Shown: piece after piece, positions 11,329 through 20,700 of the stretch
Layout: the number at the start of each line of letters is the position of its first letter
Numbering within the stretch: the stretch's first letter is position 1
Notes under the pieces: generated by a model
Database searches by the model: none
What the model saw: only the letters and a program-made list of their open reading frames with translations
Told to the model about the DNA's origin: nothing
Translations under genes and position numbers: made by a program
NCBI GenBank assembly: GCA_030248065.1
Contig: JASAMV010005263.1
Location: 18,479 to 82,478, forward strand
Length of the DNA: 64,000 nt
Direction of reading: 5' to 3'
Source: Rhynchonema sp. JSB1_4
Lineage: Eukaryota; Nematoda; Chromadorea; Monhysterida; Xyalidae

Positions 11329-12176
11329 ATGTCAAAAACGCACAGCTCTTTGATTTTGAAGCTAACGATTAGTGAACCAAAATTTTGTTCTAATTTAACG
11401 TGTTCCAAGTCTTCGTGTGTGAGGGTGAAGGTTAGCTTGCTTGTAACCGGCGTGGTGCAGATAGGAACAAATCCAAGTTTTCCGTTGTACTCCAACTGTC
11501 TGTTTGATGCAGTGTAAACCCATTCGCGCTTCTGCCCTGTTCTTATTCCATAAAATGGTGTGAAAAAACCCAACATTTTTATCAGCTGGCCGTTGTAGTT
11601 AGTTGGCCGAACTAAGTTGGACGTTATGATGATAATCTTGTTTCCGTAGTTAAGATTAGGGATGAGGGTTGCTGTGATCTCTCCATCATTATTATAGTCG
11701 ATTATTGGTGTTGGTTCGAATCCTACTTTATATGCCAACTTTTCGTTGAACCCGATGCAGACTAAAGCTTGCTCTGCCCTTTTCCCTCGTTTAATTTGCA
11801 CAACCCCCGAATCCCGAACTGACGCATAGAATCGGCCATTCCCGCAAAATCTCTTAACCGAGGCACTGTCAAACTCTGAATTTAATAGCTCGACCATTTC
11901 ATCAAGATTTTCAACACAAATTTCGTCCAAATTTCTGACAATTGTTTCGACTGGTTGAAACGGGTTGGCGCCCTTGTAAAATGTAATACTGCACCCCCCT
12001 GTGTTAATCATAGCACCAGCACTGCTAATTGCGTTTAAATAACAGCCATATGATTTATTGGGGTCTAGATAGATTGGCTGATCCAGTTTTAAACCATATT
12101 CCTTAGTAGTTGAGTCGCGTTCAAGCCGATTAAAGTCTAATAGAAAATCAATTCCTTCCTGACTCGGGACTTGCAT
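11325..12176 (-). CDS. Penton/minor-capsid-like protein of Maverick element (283 aa)
   Basis: ORF from ATG 12176 (MQVPSQEGIDFLL) to TAA 11325-11327. It is beta-strand rich with few charged helices. Features recalled from Maverick and adintovirus pentons are an N-terminal segment naming extended strands (YLDPNKSYGCYLNAIS), a middle 'LA.K.GF' motif (NEKLAYKVGFEP), and a C-terminal strand run (IIIITSNLVRPTNYNGQLIK, then MLGFFTPFYG). It would form the capsid vertex. It overlaps the end of the integrase gene by 29 nt upstream, and its stop overlaps the dNK stop. The assignment rests on general pattern and position, not on an unmistakable motif. Confidence 0.55.
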   Translation of the reverse strand: MQVPSQEGIDFLLDFNRLERDSTTKEYGLKLDQPIYLDPNKSYGCYLNAISSAGAMINTGGCSITFYKGANPFQPVETIVRNLDEICVENLDEMVELLNSEFDSASVKRFCGNGRFYASVRDSGVVQIKRGKRAEQALVCIGFNEKLAYKVGFEPTPIIDYNNDGEITATLIPNLNYGNKIIIITSNLVRPTNYNGQLIKMLGFFTPFYGIRTGQKREWVYTASNRQLEYNGKLGFVPICTTPVTSKLTFTLTHEDLEHVKLEQNFGSLIVSFKIKELCVFDI

Positions 12177-13227
12177 TTTGATCAGAAGCAATTAATAATT
12201 GATGACGTGCAAAGGTACCGGGTAACACTCGTTTATTTGCCAGCTCCTGAACAACAAATGAGGGAACAGGAGAAGAGTGGACTACTTGAATGACTTTTAG
12301 GGGCTTAGCGGTGTCATATGTAGGTAAGTGGCCTTTCGAAAAGCCCTGTTGCTCCAACTTTCTATAAACGATTGTTCCCAGTTTTAAAGGTGGGCTTGAA
12401 TCTAAAAGACCCTTGGCTTGGCGTTCTATCTGTTTTTTGTCCATTGTATGTGCTATGAGGCCAATGGATCGACTGTTAAGCTCGTTAGGTGTGACACCGG
12501 CCCGGGATATCTTCGGTTCGTTGTTATATGCGTTTTCTACATCTTTAACTGCCTGAGAAATATGAATATTTTTATTGGCCGATAGGTGCGCCGAAAGCCG
12601 TTTTTTGACAAGCCTAACGGCAATTTCACTGTATGACGTGTGATGTTTCGTTCGTGGATTTCAAATTACGTGCTTGATATTTAGTTCTTTCATCAAATCG
12701 TTGAATTTGCCTTTGAATTCAGAACCTAAAAGGGTAGTGGCTAGATTGCGTCTGATCTGGCTGATGTTTCATTCCGACTTACCACCGTCACTGTAAACTG
12801 CTTTCAAATTCTTGTGCTCAAATCGCCTGTGCGCCCTGGAAAACGCGTTAGCCATTGTGGCTGAGTTGAGAACCTTCAATAACTCCAGGTATACTTGCAT
12901 GTGAAACGGAAACACGCACACTAGTAGAAATTTATAGGGGCCCCTGGACGGGATTCCTGTTGCAAGATATGCGGTGTCAACTGCAACAAACTGCTCAGGT
13001 GTCGTCAATAAGTACATACGTTCAGTCTCCCTTTTGCCGAGATGGGCCTTTCTTGTCAAGTACGGTTTTTGTTTATTCAAAAATTCCTTCACTTTTTTGT
13101 AGGTCACCGATGGGAATCTTTTATTGGCTAGTTTATAAAACACTTGCACATTTTGTAATAATAGGCCGGCTTTATTTCCATCGGACAATGTACCGTAATA
13201 CAGGCGAGAAAGTTCACGGTCAGACAT
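12148..13227 (-). pseudogene. Maverick-type retroviral integrase, one intron, one in-frame TGA
   Basis: Cuts and joins element ends into host DNA (DDE chemistry). N-terminal helical/zinc-like region (MSDRELSRLYYGTL), first catalytic Asp in QFVAVDTAY, second in YSDGG, third acidic residue in GSEFKGKF/NDLMKEL after splicing, then KHHTSYSEIAVRLVKKRL and a C-terminal SH3-like domain (LKLGTIVYRK, PGTFARHQLL). A canonical 57-nt intron, 12726-12782 (GTAAGT...TTTTAG), interrupts the motif around the second Asp; unspliced, it places a TGA at 12769-12771. A further TGA at 12661-12663 is not removable by any evident intron and truncates the enzyme before the C-terminal domain. The gene starts just inside the end of the upstream gene (stop 13220). 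Confidence 0.85.
12726..12782 (-). other. 57-nt spliceosomal intron inside integrase DDE core
   Basis: Donor GTAAGT at 12782-12777, acceptor TTTTAG ending at 12726. Its length is a multiple of three, and it contains an in-frame TGA as well as one copy of the TGATGTTTCA motif (12762-12771). Removal restores the spacing of the conserved D-x-G-x-E-F type motif. Confidence 0.85.
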
Positions 13228-14006
13228 TACGGTACTGAAGTAGTAATTGCTTAGATGGATAAGAATCAAGCAAATGGGGCGGAAAGTGGGTGGATCTAGC
13301 TAAAAACTTTAAAAATCTGGTCAAACCTCTAATATGAACAACAGGGGTTGCAAACAACTGTGCTAAAATTTTGCAAACATTTGATCCTAGAATAAGCTTA
13401 TCATTAATTACAATTTCATCGGTTGGCAATTTAATGCTAAAAGTTCCGGAAACTGGGTTGCTCAGATGTTCCAAGACAGCTGATACAGTTCGCCGTTGCT
13501 CGGGTGTGCGTGTGCAATCTAAAACATGGCTTAGTTCTTTCGGCACAACGGACATTTCGATGCTGCTATCGATTTGGGGTGGTGGGCTCGGGCTTTTGGC
13601 TTTCTTCTGAGCTTGCGCTTGAGCTAGCTGTTCGTACTCTTTCTTGCTTATGATGACCTGTGTCTCTATGACGGGTTGCGTTTGCGGCATTGAAACACTT
13701 TGAGTAACAAGAACACACAATTGGGATATTTGCGGCTAAGTAGTTGCGGACACTTGTTCTTCTGATAGACTTGCAAGTCGCAGATTTTTTGCTCAACCGT
13801 TTTAAAAACAGCTGCTCTTTTGCCGAGAGTTTTATTTGGTTGTCTTGTAGTAGTGGGTAAATGTCCCTCTCGATCACGTCGATCGCGCTATTCGGGCAGT
13901 GCTTGATTAATTCCACCTTGACGCGTTTCGGCACGGACTGAGTGGGTTCTGTTATGAGACGTGCTGTATACTTGTCGAACGATCCGGCTAAACTGTGGTG
14001 AATCAT
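13220..14006 (-). CDS. Conserved Maverick-like protein of unknown function (2 exons)
   Basis: Two overlapping ORFs (14006-13566 and about 13690-13220) are best read as one gene with a 61-nt intron 13658-13718 (GTGTGT...ACACAG): both sides are phase 0, and the first ORF loses protein-like character exactly at the donor. Exon 1 is helical and basic; exon 2 has a Ser/Pro-rich linker (KKAKSPSPPPQ) and a domain with EIVINDKLILGSNVCKILAQ. That domain recalls a hypothetical protein I remember near the ATPase in Mavericks, with a 'gSNi.dLl' motif. The ATG overlaps the ATPase stop by 4 nt, and the stop lies 5 nt from the integrase start region. Alternatives are two separate overlapping genes or a frameshift. 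Confidence 0.6.
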
Positions 14007-14710
14007 TGTTTCAGTAGAAATGTCAGAATAGGTTTTGGTTCATCGGAGAATATTCTTATAGCACAACAGCGTTCTGACGGGGTCAGTGGTGACAAATCCA
14101 CAAAAATATAATTTGAATTATACTGCTTTTTTGCGATTTCCATGCACTTTTTAAAATACAGGCCGTTAAAGTACGGAAGTAGATTTCGCTGGAAACTAAC
14201 AAAGTCAGAAAATCCAGCTGGAAGCAGGAAATAATCGCACTGCTGAAGTAATTTTAAATAAAACCCAGAGCCACGAATACTGTGGGCGCCGATTAGCAAC
14301 AGAAAATTGCTGTGTTTTTGTGCAACTAAGAAAATTGACGACAGAAACTGTTGTTGTTGTGGCTTCAAGCTCATATCTTGGATGACGTCATCAAACCAAA
14401 CAACATTGTAGTCGTTTCCTTCTTGAACCGTAGGAATTTCGTGATCTCCTTCTTCGGGTAGTCCCATGTAAGCAACCAATCTATCGCCATACTCTTCCTT
14501 TAATGCCTGGTACACCGGAGACCAGGTAACGTAATAGAGGTATATCTTAGCAATATTTGCTCCTTTGAAGAGCAAATTGAATTGTTGTATAATTTTATGG
14601 CCATAGTAAGATTTTCCGAGACCAGATCTTCCTAGCAATGCGATTTTAGGCAAAAATTTTGTGACTGACTGAAAACCAAACGGGTAGTCAACTACTTCTT
14701 CAGGAGACAT
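14003..14710 (-). CDS. A32/FtsK-HerA-like genome packaging ATPase (235 aa)
   Basis: Drives DNA into preformed capsids in Maverick/adintovirus and other PRD1-lineage viruses. Walker A is GRSGLGKS at about residues 27-34, and Walker B is NVVWFDDV at about 101-108, preceded by a short hydrophobic strand. Full length is normal for the family. The start codon (14708-14710) overlaps by two bases the ATG of the divergent + gene (14709-14711) in one CATG, so no separate 5'UTR space exists. Its last codon overlaps the next minus-strand ATG by 4 nt. Confidence 0.88.
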   Translation of the reverse strand: MSPEEVVDYPFGFQSVTKFLPKIALLGRSGLGKSYYGHKIIQQFNLLFKGANIAKIYLYYVTWSPVYQALKEEYGDRLVAYMGLPEEGDHEIPTVQEGNDYNVVWFDDVIQDMSLKPQQQQFLSSIFLVAQKHSNFLLLIGAHSIRGSGFYLKLLQQCDYFLLPAGFSDFVSFQRNLLPYFNGLYFKKCMEIAKKQYNSNYIFVDLSPLTPSERCCAIRIFSDEPKPILTFLLKQ

Positions 14711-17700
14711 GGCTGCAAGTCACGTGAAACAGTTTGCAATCGGCGAATATTACGGATGGCTGCGAACAATTCCCAACATGCCACCAGAAACGAGTGACAT
14801 TGAATATGAGTCAATCCCCGTTAATATCCAGTCGCCAGACGGTCGATTCCCGCTTCTAACTGTGATCAGGGAATACAATTCAAGGAAATATCACTCAATG
14901 CACCTGGCACTTGCACAACCCGTCGCCCCGTACTATATATCACATTGGTGCCAACTACCCGTCATATGCAGCAAGGATCATGAAGTCACATCACCGGCAC
15001 GTAAGAAACCGGCAGTTTATTCATATACATATCAGAGATGAAAGTAAGAAGATTTCAGCAATATGTAAAGAACCTAGGGTTCCTTATGTGTGTGTATGTA
15101 TGTTTTCTTCTTTATGATATTAAATCTCAAGGACCAGGTTACGGTGGTACTAATTTATTATACGGTATACGGTATATGATATAAGGTACGATATGGTTAC
15201 CGGATGGTTACGGTATACGGTGGCTTGATGATGGTTGATGGATGAATGCTTTGCTATGGCCTGGGTATATGATTGGATCTCGAGTCTAAGACCTTGGTCC
15301 TTATATAGGGTCCCGGCCAGACATCATGACTAATTAAGCCAGACAGATTACTCATCGCTAGTCATAATAATTGTCGTCCCACGCACGTCTACTGCCTATG
15401 CAATACATTGTCTGGAGAATTAATGACTAATTGCAAATTTCGTAACATTTGCATTCCGCAACTTTAATTTCATCATATTGATGCTCTGGAATATTCTAGG
15501 CCCAGCGTGGGAGGAGCATCACACTTCTTTACATGTGGTTTCCACTAATTTGAGCTGCGTATGCACCTTTAATCAAATAGGGACATCTTGGTTTTAATAG
15601 GGGCTTCGGGTCCCAGAGGACAATAGAATTGAGCGTCAGACATGAAGCATCACGCGCTCTGCAGGTGGTTATGTCTCCTAAGTCACTATGTATGAGGCCA
15701 CGCGAAAACTGTGACACATGACCTTTCTCAACTATGATGTTCCAGGATGTGCGACACTGAGTAGCACAGCACCATTTGTAACTGACATCCGTGGGGTGAA
15801 TAGTACTCCATGTCCGGGCATCTAGTTTAACAAAATTTAGGTCATGCATCAGACCGGTCGTGCAATGGGTAGCATTGTTGCATGAACGTAGACCTTCTAT
15901 CCATGCCGAACAGTGAAACTTTGTAACCGGGACAGTGATTTTCAAAAGCATGTCCTCATGCTTATGTGGCTGTCTGTGTTACAACCGATCATCACAGCCA
16001 TATACGGTTGAAAAAAGTTTATCACATTCTAATCTGTTCCTAGGGTGTTGAGCCAAATACAATTGTGAGAGAATAAAAAAGACAATAAGAGTATATCCCC
16101 TCTATTGGTGCAAGGGGGGTAGTTGTACAAAAGTAAAATTACATGTCCACATAAAAATGTCTTACACACAAAACATAAGCGTTGTTGCACCAAATATATT
16201 TAAGGTTGTACATCATAGGCTAAGATACATGATGTGGTTGTACGCAAATTTGCATAAAATTAACTAAACTCTGTGGTATGTACAAGATTTGTACCCATGG
16301 CTTCCAAAGTGACAAACCACATGACAATAAGTGAACAAGAATAGAACAAAGGAATTCGTGATAATTATGAAAATTCTTTGGGTTCACGACCCGAGCAAAA
16401 GAAATTCATGAAATTACAACAAAATAAAACAGAATTTTTTTGTGATTTTTTTTGTAATAATTTTCTGACAGAGGAAATAAGAAAAATAAGTAAACGGAAG
16501 AGCAGGCCTCGGATAACTGGGAAGGTTATAATATGTTGCTGTACATCATATCACAGCCCTCTGAGTGATGAAAAGTATAAGCACACACACGTAGGTACGA
16601 AGATTAAGGGACTAAATATGTAGGCTCAACACTGGAAATTCTAATAAGATTTTGGGCGGAAGATAAAATAAAATACTTGATGTTCAATGCGCAGCTGGCT
16701 TCACGGCTCTTCGTCTTCTTACGGTGGAATCTCGTCGCTCATTTCTTCCTGCTCCTTTTCGTTCCTCTTGTCGTTCTTCTCCTCCTGCTGTTTCTCCTTC
16801 TCCTTCTTTTTCTTCTCTTCCTTCTCCTCGTTGTTTTTGTTCGATTCCTCCTTTCGCAGTCGGATGGTCAGCACTCGAACCCCTGTGAAGAGAACGCAAG
16901 TTATACCCATGGGTCACTATCCTTGGTTCTGGGTGAGTGGCAAATTGCCTCTTTGGGTTCCGGTTTGCACCTCGAGAAGGTTTTGAAACATCTGTGTCAC
17001 TATCAGTTATATCAGAGATGTTTGATGCCTCATTACCAATCCTAGGGCATAGTTTCACCTGCTCGTAGTGGTACTGACGAATTCGACTGTTATTTTTGTC
17101 ATCTATTTCCCGTACGGTAATATTAGGAAAACAGACTTTTTGAATCACAAATGGCCCGTTATATTTGTACCGTAACTTTTTGTTTCTGTTCGGTGTGGGG
17201 GTTAGTGCTTGTACGTATACTTTGTCCCCAACGTGCAACTCGGGGCCCCATGCTTTCTTGTCATGCTGATGTTTCATGACGTCCTGTGCTTGTTTCCAAT
17301 ATTGTCGTGCCCACTGCCAAGCTTCTGTCAATCTTTGTGGGAGCTCAAGCGCATAGTCATCTATGTCTGCCATATATGGTGTGGTGCGGAAATTGAGTGA
17401 AATATCTCTTGGGAGCACTGCCTCTGCCCCATATAACAATGAAAACGGACTCCGTTTTGTGACATCGTGAAGGCTAGTCCTATAGGCAAATAGAATGTAT
17501 GGCAAGTGTTTGGGCCACGATGTTTCATGGCCCTGCGCATAAAAACTCAATGCCGTGACTAAAGTTTTGTTTACCCGTTCTACTTGGCCATTTGTTTGTT
17601 GCCGATATGGGAGAGAGAATAATTGTTTAATGTTGCACAAGCGACAGACTTCTGCAATTAGGTCACTCGTGTAGTTGACGCCTTGATCACTCAATATTTC

Positions 17701-20700
17701 CTCTGGACAAGAATGATAACAGATGACATGTTCAACTAGGGCACGCGCAGTTGTTGTTGCGTCGATATTTGTGGTTGGGACAACAATAGGCCACCTGGTG
17801 AGGGCATCAGAAAAGACAATCATGTACTTATAGCGCTCAGGGGGGTCCGATTCAGGTAGGGGGCCTACACAATCCATTGAAACACGGGCAAAGCTGCGTG
17901 CGGGAATGGGTAGGGGTTGTAATTCAGCCTTGTGCTTTCTGGTTGTGTCTTTATGTCTTTGGCACTCAATGCACTGGCGCACATGGTCATAAATATCACG
18001 ATATTGGCGTGGCCACCAGTAGCGTGCTCTGATTTTCGAGAAAGTTTTGGATACACCAAAATGTCCTGCCATGCGGTCATCATGATTTGCATGAATAATT
18101 TCTTGTCGCATGTCGTGTGGTACAACTAAGAGGGCGACTCTCTCCCTTTTTCCGTCTAAGTAATGCAGAATATCCTCCAAAATTTCGAATCGGTCAGCGT
18201 CAAATGCCATTATTCGGTGGGCTTCAGATTTAAGTGGGATAGGAGTGTCACGTTTGAGGTAGCTTATGATGTGTGCAAGTGTGGCATCTTGTGCCTGCAA
18301 TTCCAGAAAGGTACATTCATTCTGACTACACACGCTCAAATCACTGGCATCAGATTTACTACGATGCTGTACATAGAGTGCTAAGCACGCTATATGTATG
18401 GTGCATCCGTGGAGGTGGGTAGGCGCACGTCGGTTTCATAGAGCACTGACAAGGGCAAGTGTAGTGGACATGCCTACTGTTACCATGCGCGTAACACGCG
18501 TTGATCGGTAACTCAATACCGACATCGAGGCTAGCGTAGCAGTCGTCTGTTTGAGCTTGGTCAACAGGAAACCGTGACAAGGCATCACATGCTTTTTTTG
18601 ATTTGCCACTACGGTAGATAATTGTGCAATCGTAGGACTGCAACCCGGCAATCCATTTTTCCATTCTGGGCGTTGTTGGTTGACTTTTTAGTAAGTAACA
18701 CAAAGGCTGGTGGTCTGAGTAAATTTCCACCTTTTGCCCATAGACATATTCGCGAAACTTTTTCAAGGATCACAGGACACAGGCAACTTCGATTTCAATT
18801 GCGCTGAATTTCTGCTCTCCTGGCGTTAGAGTTCTTGAGGCAAACGCAATTATTTGTATTTTTCCGTCGTCATTTTTCTGTGACAGTGTACTTCCTAGGC
18901 CCTTATAACTCGCGTCGCACTCAATTATAAAACTGCGATCATATTGCGGTAGCTTTAACGTGCTGTCGGCCGTTAAAGCGTCTTTCAGCTCGTTGAATGC
19001 GCGTTCGCATGCCTCGGACCAAATGAATGGTGTGGACTTGGTCATGAGATTAGTGAGTGGAGCAGCCATCTGACTGAAGTTCTTGATGAACTTTCGGTAA
19101 TAAGAAACTAGACCATGAAATGATCGTAGCGAGGTTAAATCAGTTGGCTTGGGGAAGTGCTTTATGGCGCGCACCTTAGACTCGACTGGTTGAAGTCCGT
19201 CCGATGAGATCATGTAACCTAAGTATCGCAGTTTCGACTTGAAAAAGTTACATTTTCTCATTTTTGCTCTCAACTTTGCTCCACGTAATCGGTCAAAGAC
19301 TTCAGTGAGATGTGCAATGTGTTCATCAAAAGTTTTTGACATAATTAGACAGTCGTCTACATAGCACCAGACGGAGTGGCCAAGGAGACCTGAGAAGACA
19401 ATAGATACGAGCTTTTGAAAAACTCTGGCTGAGTTCTTGAGCCCTTGTGGTAACCATAATGAGTGATAAAAGAGGTCTTATCCATGGTGTCTCTTGTAAT
19501 GGGGATTTGGAAAAACCCTTGTAGTAAATCTACTGAGCTGAGGTATCGTGTGTTCTTGAGATTGCTGAGAACTGAATCTATATTTGGTAGTGGCCATCTT
19601 TGGGCTTTTGTGACCTCATTAATCGAGCGGTAATCTATTGTTAGTCTCCAGGAGGCAAGGCCAGCATTTTTCTCTGGCTTAGGTACTAGACATACGGGAC
19701 TTGCATAAGGGCCATTCCCTTCAGTTTTTCACATTTTCTTATTTCTCTTCCCGTCCTTTAGCCGCTTAAAGTTCCTCACTCAATTAATCATCTACAGCTA
19801 TCCTCCATCGTTACTATAAATTGAGGAAAATTTAAGTATATTCCCCGCCGTCCCCTCAGTACTTTCCGAAACCATCCACTTTTCTTGTTGCTAAAAAAAG
19901 ACTTCCCATCTCAGCAGTTTTCAGCGAGGATCGACTCTTTTGTTTCCACATCTCTTTGTTTGAGAGTGCACGTTTAAAACTTGCCACACTTAGCATCCTA
20001 ACCGCAGGGGACCTAAAAAGCTCCAGAAATGTTCCAAAAAACGCAGCTGATTCTCAGCAAGAACGGGCACCTTCCTCTCAATTCCATTGCCGGATTTACA
20101 CACCTTCTGTCCTGACAGTAAAACCGGAGCACTTTTATCTACCGTGTGATTCGAATAAAGTCAGGACAGAAGCATTCCGACACAAGCACAGAGGACATAT
20201 TAGCCCTCCAATTTCTATTAGTATGGCTTTCATTCCAATTAGGGATAAGTAGTATAACATTCAAAACGAAAATTAGTAGGAAACTAGGTCATCGTTACCA
20301 AGGGTCTATAGGATCACTTACTTTCACTTTCACCTTGAATTAGGAGTAGACTGTTCCTTCAATTATCCATCTAATCCGTACGTATCAAGATGGATAAACG
20401 TCCGTTCCCGGCCTTTCTTCCCCGTTGCCGGAACCTTATAACACTTGGGTGCAACTTTTAAAAGTTATCGATACAAGTATTCTTTTTCTTTACATCGTGA
20501 AAGCTGCTTGCTCAGGGAGAAGAGGTTCCACTATTAGCTCGTATGCACCTTTAATCAATAGACATCGTTTTAATCTGCCAAGGACACCAACATAAGCATC
20601 ACGCGCTCCAGTTCATATAGGCCACGAAACTTAATGCCTTTCTCTATATTCGGGCGACAAGAGACACACATAAAATCCGTTCTTTAACACACATGCATTG

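Noticed and set aside
11705..11725. tRNA T-loop-like GGTTCGAATCC
   Set aside because: Inside the penton-like coding sequence with no acceptor stem or anticodon arm; chance match. No tRNA or rRNA gene was recognised anywhere in the window.
16677..17045. Leu/Phe/Ser-rich + ORFs that look like membrane segments
   Set aside because: They are the antisense of the Glu/Lys/Arg low-complexity tail of the gypsy integrase.
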